A stretch of DNA of 64,000 bases from Kaistella sp. SH40-3 (lineage in GTDB: Bacteria; Bacteroidota; Bacteroidia; Flavobacteriales; Weeksellaceae). The translations under genes and the position numbers were made by a program. The stretch is from NCBI RefSeq assembly GCF_030686865.1, contig NZ_JAQYUS010000008.1, positions 62,001 to 126,000 on the forward strand, read 5' to 3'. How positions within the stretch are numbered: the stretch's first letter is position 1; the number at the start of each line of letters is the position of its first letter. Positions 26,435-34,261 of this stretch are shown in pieces. The notes under the pieces are model-generated. The model saw only the letters and a list, made by a program, of their open reading frames with translations, searched no databases and was not told where the DNA came from.

Positions 26435-27787
26435 ATGAAAACTAAATATTTAATAGGACTACTTTTATTGACTTTCCAAATATTTCTCTCCCAAAACATT
26501 ACGGGTTCCTGGTACGGAAATCTAGATGTTCAGGGACAAAAACTCCCTTTGGTATTTCATATCGAACAAGAAGGAAATGATTTAAAATCAACTTTTGACA
26601 GTCCAACTCAAGGCGCCAAAGGAATTCCGATTCAGAAAACTTTATTTGAAAATAACGAACTGACTTTGAATGCTTCTAACTTAGGAATTACGTTCAAAGG
26701 GAAATTAAATAATAAAAAAATCGAAGGAATTTTTTCCCAAAGCGGAATGAACTTTCCATTGATTCTTACCAGAAACGCAGAAACCACAGTTGTCAATCGG
26801 CCACAGACACCGAAACCTCCTTTTAATTACAACAGCGATGACGTCACTTTTAAAAATGACACGGAAGGAAATACACTTGCGGGAACAATTGTTACTCCCA
26901 AAAACTTCAAGAAAAGCCAACCCATTTTGGTAATGATTACCGGAAGTGGTGCACAGGATCGAAATGAAGAAATGTTCGAGCATAAACCATTTTTAGTCAT
27001 TGCAGATGATTTGGCTAAAAAAAGAATTGCCACTTTACGTTTGGACGACCGCGGAATTGGCGGATCAGAAAAAGGAAAAGAAGGTGCCACCTCCGAAGAT
27101 TTTGCGACAGATATAAATTCAGCCGTGAACTATCTCGTAAAAAACGGTTACAAAAACATTGGATTAATCGGTCATTCGGAAGGTGGAATGATTGCGCCGA
27201 TGGTTGCAGATCTGAATAAAAATGTAAAATTTTTAGTTCTTCTCGCCGCTCCCGGAATTCCAATTCTTGACTTGGTTTTGGATCAGAACAAAAAACTGGC
27301 AGAAGGTGCCAATTTACCTCAAGACGCGATTGATGAAGTATTGGCGATAAAATCGAAAACATTTACGTACGCAAAAAACTATAAAGGAAAAGATTTCAAA
27401 ACCGACTTTACTAAATATTTGGAAGAAAATTTCCCAAAAATGACAGCGCAGGAAAGAGAGGCTTATATTGCACAAATGTCTTCGGCGTGGTTTCAGTATT
27501 TCATCAAGTTTAATCCGGACGATTATTTATCCAAAGTTAAGATCCCAGTTTTGGCAGTAGACGGAAGTTTGGATATGCAGGTTTCGGCGAAAGAAAATTT
27601 AGCCGGAATTAAAAAATCTTTAACTAAAGCGGGAAATAATAAGTTTGAAACCATAGAATTTGAAGGTTTAAATCATCTTTTTCAAACGGCAAAAACAGGA
27701 AACCCTTCTGAATACGGACAAATTGAAGAAACCTTTTCCCCTAAAGTCTTGGACAAGATCAGTTCCTGGATTTTAGCATTGCAATGA
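26435..27787 (+). CDS. Secreted alpha/beta hydrolase with N-terminal beta domain
   Basis: A 450-residue protein with a signal peptide (LLLLTFQIFLSQ). Residues about 20-115 form a lipocalin-like or beta-rich domain (ITGSWYGNLDVQGQKLPLVFHI). A serine hydrolase of the S9/S33 type follows: oxyanion segment MITGSGAQDRNE, nucleophile elbow LIGHSEGGM, acid in AVDGSLDMQV and His in EGLNHLFQ. It probably acts in the periplasm on an ester or peptide. The ATG at 26435 is used rather than the TTG one codon earlier. Confidence 0.85.
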   Translation: MKTKYLIGLLLLTFQIFLSQNITGSWYGNLDVQGQKLPLVFHIEQEGNDLKSTFDSPTQGAKGIPIQKTLFENNELTLNASNLGITFKGKLNNKKIEGIFSQSGMNFPLILTRNAETTVVNRPQTPKPPFNYNSDDVTFKNDTEGNTLAGTIVTPKNFKKSQPILVMITGSGAQDRNEEMFEHKPFLVIADDLAKKRIATLRLDDRGIGGSEKGKEGATSEDFATDINSAVNYLVKNGYKNIGLIGHSEGGMIAPMVADLNKNVKFLVLLAAPGIPILDLVLDQNKKLAEGANLPQDAIDEVLAIKSKTFTYAKNYKGKDFKTDFTKYLEENFPKMTAQEREAYIAQMSSAWFQYFIKFNPDDYLSKVKIPVLAVDGSLDMQVSAKENLAGIKKSLTKAGNNKFETIEFEGLNHLFQTAKTGNPSEYGQIEETFSPKVLDKISSWILALQ

Positions 27788-27814
27788 TTCTAAAAGATTT
27801 GTTTAATACAAAAT

Positions 27815-28054
27815 ATGCCAACATTTATGAAACCTAACAGTAATACAGAAAACGTTAACAATCCAGATCACTGGATTTTAGGGATTCTTTATTTCAACAA
27901 AAATGATCAGCGCTTATTTCCACCGAAAAGATTTAAATATTTTGGCTGGACGATCAATTTTGCAAATCCTTATTCTATTTTTGCATATTTAATTTTAATC
28001 GGTGCGGTGCTAGGAATCCTTTATGTACTCCGAAACTTATCCACCTTTAACTAA
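27815..28054 (+). CDS. DUF5808 domain small membrane protein
   Basis: A 79-residue protein. The motif NPDHWILGILYFNKNDQRLFPPKRFKYFGWTINFANP is split by charged and aromatic residues in the way of DUF5808, and a single membrane helix follows (FAYLILIGAVLGILYVL). Function unknown. It lies between the hydrolase gene and an HAD phosphatase gene (six bases away) and may be translated in one operon with them. Confidence 0.75.
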   Translation: MPTFMKPNSNTENVNNPDHWILGILYFNKNDQRLFPPKRFKYFGWTINFANPYSIFAYLILIGAVLGILYVLRNLSTFN

Positions 28055-28060
28055 ATATTT

Positions 28061-28720
28061 ATGCCATTAAAAGCAGTTTTATTCGATATGGATGGTGTCA
28101 TCGTTGACACGGAACCACTACACCGTAAAGCCTATTTCAAAATGTTTGATGATTTGGGAATTGAAGTTTCCGAAGAATTGTACACTACATTTACAGGTGC
28201 AGCAACAAAAAAAGTCTGTGAAACGCTGGTTGAAAAATATCAGTTAAAACAATCACCGGAGGAGTTAGCAATTATCAAAAGAAAGTATTTTAAACATTAT
28301 TTTTATAATGATCCAGATTTCAATTTAATTGCAGGGGTTAAAGGTTTGATTGAGAATTATTTTGAAAATAACATCAAACTGGTTTTGGCGTCTTCTGCGA
28401 GTATGACGACGATTAAAATGGTTTTTGAAAAATTTGATTTAGAGAGATATTTTATCGGTAAAGTAAGCGGCGATGACCTGAAAGAATCAAAACCGAATCC
28501 AGAGATATTTTTAATCGCCGCTAAAATTGCCGCCGAACCAAAAGAAAACTGCATGATCATCGAAGATTCTACAAACGGAATTATCGCCGCACATTCTGCC
28601 GGAATTTTCTGTACGGCTTATAAAAGTGAGCATTCCATCAATCAACATTACGAGAAAGCGAATCTGGTCATTTCAGATTTTTCAGAGATTGAAGTTGAGA
28701 AGATCTCTAAATACTTTTGA
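28061..28720 (+). CDS. HAD-superfamily hydrolase, beta-phosphoglucomutase-like
   Basis: A 219-residue HAD phosphatase with a helical cap. Motif I is FDMDGVIVDTEP (residues 8-19), motif II is LASSAS, motif III Lys is in ESKPNPEIF and motif IV is MIIEDSTNGI. The layout matches the beta-phosphoglucomutase/sugar-phosphatase group. A specific substrate cannot be assigned. Its start is six bases after the DUF5808 stop codon. Confidence 0.88.
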   Translation: MPLKAVLFDMDGVIVDTEPLHRKAYFKMFDDLGIEVSEELYTTFTGAATKKVCETLVEKYQLKQSPEELAIIKRKYFKHYFYNDPDFNLIAGVKGLIENYFENNIKLVLASSASMTTIKMVFEKFDLERYFIGKVSGDDLKESKPNPEIFLIAAKIAAEPKENCMIIEDSTNGIIAAHSAGIFCTAYKSEHSINQHYEKANLVISDFSEIEVEKISKYF

Positions 28721-28888
28721 TCTTTTTGAGAAGCAAAAAAAACTTTTATCACATTAGTGCACAGAAGTTACCTTAGTTTTTCATTGAAATACGAAGTGTA
28801 CATTAGTTTACATATTGTAATTCCTGAGGGAGATTTAAAAAAATATTTCTTATGAAACTCCTTTGAAAAGAATCCTGAACATTATTCT

Positions 28889-28960
28889 AGCCCCGATGGA
28901 AACGGCATCCTTTTTCTTTTCACGAAAGTGAAAGGAAAAGATAGAGTGGACAGCGGGACC
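28889..28960 (+). repeat. Dispersed intergenic repeat, variant class (copy E)
   Basis: About 72 bp, from TAGCCCCGATGG to GGACAGCGGGACC. The core is a strong hairpin, CTTTTTCTTTTCAC-GAAA-GTGAAAGGAAAAG. The outline (AGCCC-GA end, T-rich/A-rich arms, GGA..GCGGGA-type end) resembles copies A-D, but the sequence is a separate class. Confidence 0.75.
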
Positions 28961-28970
28961 GCAAATAAAT

Positions 28971-28996
28971 AAGGAGCAACGTTTTTGTTGCTCCTT
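28971..28996 (-). terminator. Terminator of the arginine decarboxylase gene
   Basis: AAGGAGCAAC and GTTGCTCCTT form a 10-bp stem with a six-base loop. On the minus strand it is followed by ATTTATTTG, shortly after the speA stop codon. Confidence 0.8.
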
Positions 28997-29003
28997 ATTC
29001 AGT

Positions 29004-30395
29004 TTAATATCCTAATAATTTCAAGACATCTTCCGGTTGCTGTTCGTCCCGAAACATGGTGTAGACAAAATTACCTTCTTCATCTTTATCAATCAAAATA
29101 TGCTTTGGCTGTGGCATCAAACAGTGATGAACTCCGCCGTAACCGCCAATGGTTTCTTGGTAAGCACCAGTATTAAAAAAACCAATATATAAGGGTTTCG
29201 TGTCACTAAAAGTTGGCAAATAAATCGCATTCGTATGTTGTTCAGAATTGTAGTAATCATCTGAATCACAGGTTAATCCACCCAGAAAAACACGTTCATA
29301 AGTATCATCCCAACGGTTGAGGGGAAGCATAATAAACTTGCGCGAAATCGCCCAGGTATCCGGTAAAGTCGTCATGAAAGAGGAATCGATCATATTCCAT
29401 TTTTCACGGTCATTCTGACGTTTCTGAGAAATGATTTTATACAAATGGCCACCACTTTCGCCAACTGTAAAACTACCGAATTCGGTATAGATGTTTGGTT
29501 CTTCTACTCCTTCTTCTTCACAGAATTTTTTGATTTGAGAAACGATTTCATTCACCATATATTGGTAATCATAATCGAAATTCAAAGAAGTTTTAATTGG
29601 AAAACCACCACCGATATTAAGGGAATCAACTTCCGGAGCAATTTTTTTCAAACGCGCGTACACGCGTAAACATTTGTATAATTCATTCCAATAATAAGCA
29701 GTATCCTTAATTCCAGTATTGATGAAAAAGTGCAGCATTTTTAATCTCGCATTCGGATGATCTGCAATTTTTTGGCTATAATAGGGAATAATATCTTTGT
29801 ACCCGATTCCTAATCTGGAGGTATAAAATTCAAATTTCGGTTCTTCTTCCGCCGCAATTCTAATTCCGATGTTAAAATTACAATCGATGCTTTCTGTCAA
29901 TTTATCTAACTCTCGGTAATTATCTAAAATGGGAGTGATGTTCTCAAACCCATTATTGATCAACTCAGAAATTTTTGCTAAATAATCATCGGTTTTAAAA
30001 CCGTTGCAAATCACTTCAACAGTTTTATCGAATTTCCCTTTTTCATAAAGAGATTTTACAATGTCGATATCGTATGCAGAAGAGGTTTCCAAAGAAATAT
30101 CGTTTTTCAACGCTTCCTCTAAAACGAAAGCAAAGTGACTGGATTTTGTGCAATAACAGTAACGGTAACTTTTCTTATAATCATTGACTTCAAAAGCCTC
30201 TTTGAACCACGCTTTTGCACGCTGAATATTCATAGAAATCTTGGGAAGATAATTAAATTTCAAAGGCGTACCAAATTGCTCTATCACTTCCATTAAAGGG
30301 ATATCATGAAATTGAAGGCTATTTTCCGTGACATTAAATTCTTCGGTTGGAAAATATAAAGTTTGGTCGATAAGTTCTGAATATTTAATCTTCAT
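29004..30395 (-). CDS. speA: Arginine decarboxylase (PLP-dependent, alanine-racemase fold)
   Basis: A 463-residue enzyme converting arginine to agmatine. The PLP Lys is in YCYCTKSSHFAFV (about residue 84), followed by the phosphate-binding glycines in SLNIGGGFP and a C-terminal Cys-Asp catalytic segment (GGLTCDSDDY). It is shorter than the E. coli-type biosynthetic SpeA (about 630 residues), as expected of the flavobacterial form. With the nearby agmatinase it makes putrescine. Assignment over diaminopimelate decarboxylase rests on the CDSDD context and general sequence character. Confidence 0.87.
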   Translation of the reverse strand: MKIKYSELIDQTLYFPTEEFNVTENSLQFHDIPLMEVIEQFGTPLKFNYLPKISMNIQRAKAWFKEAFEVNDYKKSYRYCYCTKSSHFAFVLEEALKNDISLETSSAYDIDIVKSLYEKGKFDKTVEVICNGFKTDDYLAKISELINNGFENITPILDNYRELDKLTESIDCNFNIGIRIAAEEEPKFEFYTSRLGIGYKDIIPYYSQKIADHPNARLKMLHFFINTGIKDTAYYWNELYKCLRVYARLKKIAPEVDSLNIGGGFPIKTSLNFDYDYQYMVNEIVSQIKKFCEEEGVEEPNIYTEFGSFTVGESGGHLYKIISQKRQNDREKWNMIDSSFMTTLPDTWAISRKFIMLPLNRWDDTYERVFLGGLTCDSDDYYNSEQHTNAIYLPTFSDTKPLYIGFFNTGAYQETIGGYGGVHHCLMPQPKHILIDKDEEGNFVYTMFRDEQQPEDVLKLLGY

Positions 30396-30474
30396 TTTTA
30401 TAGAAAAGTTTACTGTATTTAATTTGCAAAGTTGGTAAAAAATATTGGGTTTCTATTTTAAAATTCCGTTAAAA

Positions 30475-31107
30475 TTAATGTTGACTTTTATTTCCGACAA
30501 AGACCACTAGATTCCCTCCTTCAAATTCGATGGTTACCTCATCTTCCGCAGCAAAATTTCTGGTTCCTATTCTATGGGTAATATCTAAATTTTCTTTATT
30601 TAAAGGCCAATTCAAACCAATCGTAGTCACTGTTTCAGTTGTCGGAAATGGATATAAAGAAATCAATCGGTTTTTAACTTTTTCTAAGACTAATTTTTTC
30701 GGTGCAAAGAAATAGGTCGAGCATTCATCAAAAAAAGTAATCTTCAAATCGTTTTTAAATAGAAATGCCACGGTGAGGTTTCCTAAAAAATGATCCATTT
30801 CTCCACCACTTGCGCCGTAAACTTCAACGGTTTTAAAACCTCTTTCTTTAATAATTTCTAATGATTTCTCGAAATCAGTTTTATTCTGATCTGGGGTATA
30901 AATGAATTTCTCCTGATAAACACTTTCATCATTTCCCGAATGAGAATCGAAATCTCCGGAAATAAAATCGAGTTTTTCTAACGGAAAATCTTTCTCCTTT
31001 AAATAATGAAAAGCACCATCTGAACAGGCAATCAAAGAGTAGTCAACAATATTAGGAAGAACTTTGGGCGGAACACCATTAATGAAAAGTAGCGCTTTAT
31101 CGGTCAT
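30475..31107 (-). CDS. thiN: Thiamine pyrophosphokinase
   Basis: A 210-residue enzyme that transfers pyrophosphate from ATP to thiamine to give TPP. Landmarks are ACSDGAFHYL, ISGDFDSH (Asp metal ligands), TPDQNKTDFEKSLE and YGASGGEMDHFLGNL. The ATG at 31107 is chosen: it overlaps the stop codon of the adenosyltransferase gene by 11 bases, whereas a start at 31134 would put 27 bases of overlap and an unrelated leader. No TPP riboswitch is visible upstream. Confidence 0.92.
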   Translation of the reverse strand: MTDKALLFINGVPPKVLPNIVDYSLIACSDGAFHYLKEKDFPLEKLDFISGDFDSHSGNDESVYQEKFIYTPDQNKTDFEKSLEIIKERGFKTVEVYGASGGEMDHFLGNLTVAFLFKNDLKITFFDECSTYFFAPKKLVLEKVKNRLISLYPFPTTETVTTIGLNWPLNKENLDITHRIGTRNFAAEDEVTIEFEGGNLVVFVGNKSQH

Positions 31108-31666
31108 TTGGATTCCAGTATTCTTCAGATTCATTATTCAGTTTTGAAACATAACGGGCCAAAACAAATAGATAATCAGAAAGTCGGTTCAGGTATTTAA
31201 TGAGTTCTGGACGTACCTCTTCAGATTCATTAAGGAAAACTAAACTGCGTTCTGCACGTCGACAAACGGTTCTACAAACATGCAGTGATGTCGCAGATCT
31301 TCCACCGCCTGGAAGAATAAAGTATTGCAATGGTGCTAATTCTTTTTCAAAATCGTCCATCCAATGTTCGAGTTCTTCGATTTCAGTATCTGTAATCATT
31401 AAAGCCAAACGGGATTTTCCGTTTGCTAAATTTAATTTATCCGTTGGTGTTGCCGATTCTGAACCTAATGTAAATAAATCAAACTGAATTTTCTTCAGTT
31501 GGTTTAAAACCTTTTCGTCTTTAACTTCACTTTTGGCTACGCCGATAAATGAATTGAGTTCATCTATTGTTCCGTAGGATTCCACTCTGGCAGATGCTTT
31601 GGAAACTCGCGTTCCACCGTATAAAGCAGTCTCTCCTTTGTCGCCGGTTTTGGTATATATTTTCAT
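31097..31666 (-). CDS. Cob(I)alamin adenosyltransferase, PduO type
   Basis: A 189-residue all-helical enzyme that adenosylates cob(I)alamin from ATP. The N-terminal ATP-binding motif YTKTGDKGETALYGG is intact, and RAERSLV...LNRLSDYLFVLARY at the C-terminal side matches the family. It fits a cobalamin-using organism that also encodes MetH, although MetH itself uses methylcobalamin. It overlaps thiN by 11 bases. Confidence 0.93.
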   Translation of the reverse strand: MKIYTKTGDKGETALYGGTRVSKASARVESYGTIDELNSFIGVAKSEVKDEKVLNQLKKIQFDLFTLGSESATPTDKLNLANGKSRLALMITDTEIEELEHWMDDFEKELAPLQYFILPGGGRSATSLHVCRTVCRRAERSLVFLNESEEVRPELIKYLNRLSDYLFVLARYVSKLNNESEEYWNPNDR

Positions 31667-31730
31667 CTTTCTAAAATTTTATCATTGCAGTAAATTTAGG
31701 GATTTTCTACTTACTGCTTTTCGAGATTAT

Positions 31731-32570
31731 CTACAGTTGGTCTAAGACAATTTTCCAAAGTGTTTGATTATAACTTCTAAAAAAATTGACATGTCCGATT
31801 TCATTCTTTTCAGATTCAGAAACTTTAACTTCTCTGTAAGTAGTTTTTAAATTAGGATATACGTTTTTCAATAAATTCCGCATTCCTTTTTGCGTGACCC
31901 ATGTGTCATCTTCGGCATGAATAATAAAGGTTTTCTGAGTTAATTCTTTTGAAATATTTTCGCCTATTTTTTCATAAAGTCGACTTGTAGATTTTTTATT
32001 TAAAATTAAAGTCTGCCAATCGAAAGCAACGCCCTTTGGTAAAGATTCTCCTAAACCAAAACGGTGCGCCGGGAAGTAGCTGAAAAAATGAGTCATGACC
32101 GGAAGTGCAATCCCGAAACCGAGTAAAGCGGTGACTGCAACGCTGAAAGTTAGATTCCCAATATAGGCATCTTGTGTTCCTACGAAAATAAATTTCTCGA
32201 AATTTTTTGAATATTCATTCATTCCCAGAATTAAAGCACCAACCGAATGTCCCAAACAAAACTTGGTATATTCGGGATAATCCTTCTGAATAAAATCGGT
32301 TAAAGTTTTAAAGTCAACGGTTCCCCAAATTCGCATCGATGAGTCAAAACCTTTCATTTTAACTGGTTTTGATTCACCAATTCCGCGATAATCATAGGTG
32401 ATGACTACAAATCCATGTGCTGCTAAATATTTGGCAAATGAAAAATAAATCTGTTGCTTTACTCCTGTTGCAGAATTAATAAGGACTAATTTTTTATTGG
32501 AAGTTGCAGGTTCAAAAACTTTAACAGAAAGTGGAATTTGTTCGGAAGTATTTAGAATGAGTTCTTTCAT
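31731..32570 (-). CDS. Alpha/beta hydrolase (serine aminopeptidase S33-like)
   Basis: A 279-residue cytosolic alpha/beta hydrolase. Visible motifs are LINSATGVKQQIYF near the N-terminus, TYDYRGIGES, the nucleophile elbow LGHSVGALI, the acid in IHAEDDTWV and the His in GHVNFF. The cap is hydrophobic (FSVAVTALLGFGIALPVMTHFFSYFP), suggesting a lipid-like or hydrophobic substrate. It lies 64 bases before the adenosyltransferase gene on the same strand. Confidence 0.82.
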   Translation of the reverse strand: MKELILNTSEQIPLSVKVFEPATSNKKLVLINSATGVKQQIYFSFAKYLAAHGFVVITYDYRGIGESKPVKMKGFDSSMRIWGTVDFKTLTDFIQKDYPEYTKFCLGHSVGALILGMNEYSKNFEKFIFVGTQDAYIGNLTFSVAVTALLGFGIALPVMTHFFSYFPAHRFGLGESLPKGVAFDWQTLILNKKSTSRLYEKIGENISKELTQKTFIIHAEDDTWVTQKGMRNLLKNVYPNLKTTYREVKVSESEKNEIGHVNFFRSYNQTLWKIVLDQL

Positions 32571-32670
32571 TGTAATGAAAATTCCACTTGTAAATAAGTG
32601 GAATTAATTTTTAAAAATATAAATTTTAAAGGAAATAAAAAAGCAAAACCGATATGCTCAATATAGCAAT

Positions 32671-33564
32671 CTATCCTTCAATAATATCTTTCAGATAAGG
32701 AAGTCCACTTTGGGAACCTCTATTTTTAGTTACTTTCAAAGAAACATCATTCCCAAATCTCACACAATCATCAATGCTGTTTCCATGACATAATGCGACT
32801 GCGAAACCTGCTGTAAAAGCATCTCCCATTCCCATTTTATGTAAAACTGAATCGTGATCGTTTCGGTAATATTTCATTTCTGTACCATTGAAATAAGTTG
32901 TAGAATTTGTATCGTCGCGAACAAATACTTTATTCGGATACTTTCTTAAAATTTGCTCTCTCGGTTCATCACCAAAAATAATCGACAACTCATTGCTTTT
33001 CGCAACGATGAAGGAGGCATTTTCAATTATTTCCGCAGAAAGAGGTTTCGCAGGTGAGGCATAAATTCCCATTCTGTTGCCATTTTCTTTTACCAGTTTT
33101 GCGGTATATTCAACAACATCCATTGGGATCTCCAGTTGAATTAGAACCAAATCCGCTGTGGAAAAAAATTTTTCTGCTTCTGCAACGTGTTTGGGTTTTA
33201 AACAATAATTAGAGGCAGGCACTACGACAATTGAATTAACTCCTTTGGCTGCGACAACATAGGCGGTACCAGTTGGGGCTTCTTCGGTTTCTATAACATA
33301 ACCGACATTAACGCCCTCCTCAACTAAATTTCTTAAGATCTGCTGACCAAACGGATCCATACCTACAGCACCAATAAAATAAACACTTGCTCCCAATCTG
33401 GAAGTAGCGACCGCTTGGTTGGCTCCTTTCCCGCCAAAAAAACTTTCTGATTTCTCTGCCATCACCGTCTCATTAGGCAATGGAGGACGCTCAGTGTTTA
33501 AAACTAAATCGATAGAAGAACTGCCAATTACAATAATTTTTGGTTGTTCGGTAGTGATTTTCAT
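32671..33564 (-). CDS. PfkB-family carbohydrate kinase (ribokinase-like)
   Basis: A 297-residue ribokinase-fold kinase. The N-terminal sugar-binding part is GSSSIDLVL and ESFFGGKGANQAVATSRLG, very ribokinase-like. The C-terminal catalytic signature, usually DTTGAGD, reads HKMGMGDAFTAG: the catalytic Asp is kept, but the usual DT is HK and the anion-hole Ala is Met. Ribose is the most likely substrate by resemblance, but the altered signature leaves this open. No ribose transporter is nearby. Confidence 0.8.
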   Translation of the reverse strand: MKITTEQPKIIVIGSSSIDLVLNTERPPLPNETVMAEKSESFFGGKGANQAVATSRLGASVYFIGAVGMDPFGQQILRNLVEEGVNVGYVIETEEAPTGTAYVVAAKGVNSIVVVPASNYCLKPKHVAEAEKFFSTADLVLIQLEIPMDVVEYTAKLVKENGNRMGIYASPAKPLSAEIIENASFIVAKSNELSIIFGDEPREQILRKYPNKVFVRDDTNSTTYFNGTEMKYYRNDHDSVLHKMGMGDAFTAGFAVALCHGNSIDDCVRFGNDVSLKVTKNRGSQSGLPYLKDIIEG

Positions 33565-33625
33565 TATGCTTAAAACTTATCTTTCAAATGTACTTAAATA
33601 TGATACGATTAGAAACTATTTTATC

Positions 33626-34261
33626 TTAATTAATTTCTACAAGTTCACAAACTACTTTTACCGGAATATTGTTTTTATCAAATCCGATATAAGTTGCGTA
33701 AAACCCTTCGCCGTAACCTGTTTCAAAAGCAAACAAATTTCCTGGTTTTTCATCGTGGGGTTTTAAAAAAGCATACTGATTCACAGCGCCTTCTTCATGA
33801 AAAAAATGTTCGTGGAAAAACTCCTCATAAATTCCCATGAAATCCTCACCTTTTCTTTTGAATAAATGCTGTTCTAACAGAATCAGATTTTGTTGGGTTT
33901 CGAAATCCATTAAACAGCCCATTCCGCTTTCTACAGGGAAACCGTAGATTTCTCCTTCTGCTAGATCTGAAATATTCTGACCTTCAGAAACTGCAAGTTT
34001 CCAAGTCGATACTTCTGAATTATTGAAAACGATTTCTACGTAAGCTACGCAATTACTTTCAATCTCTTTATGCACCAAAACCGGAAATTCGCCTGTAGGA
34101 AAATCGGTAGTGAAAGCAGGCATTTCGCTGGTAATCAACGGATCGCTTGCAACCAATTTCCCCGAAGTCAAAATAATATTTCCAGCCTCGAATGTTTCAA
34201 TTAAAGGACTTTCTACAAAATTTTTGTCGAAATGTTTTTTGATATTTTCGATGTGGTTCAT
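33626..34261 (-). CDS. DUF4241 domain protein
   Basis: A 211-residue soluble protein, matched to DUF4241 by ASDPLI, FPTGEFPVLVH, YVEIVFN, YGFPVESGMGCLMD and GYGEGFYATYIGFD. Members are often found with immunity-like or antitoxin-like roles in polymorphic toxin contexts, but there is no toxin gene here. Its ATG overlaps the valS stop codon (ATGA), so it is translationally coupled to valS. Function unknown. Confidence 0.8.
   Translation of the reverse strand: MNHIENIKKHFDKNFVESPLIETFEAGNIILTSGKLVASDPLITSEMPAFTTDFPTGEFPVLVHKEIESNCVAYVEIVFNNSEVSTWKLAVSEGQNISDLAEGEIYGFPVESGMGCLMDFETQQNLILLEQHLFKRKGEDFMGIYEEFFHEHFFHEEGAVNQYAFLKPHDEKPGNLFAFETGYGEGFYATYIGFDKNNIPVKVVCELVEIN

Noticed and set aside
33626-34261. 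DUF4241 protein as an immunity protein of a toxin system
   Set aside because: No toxin or secretion-effector gene is near; the gene is translationally coupled to valS.
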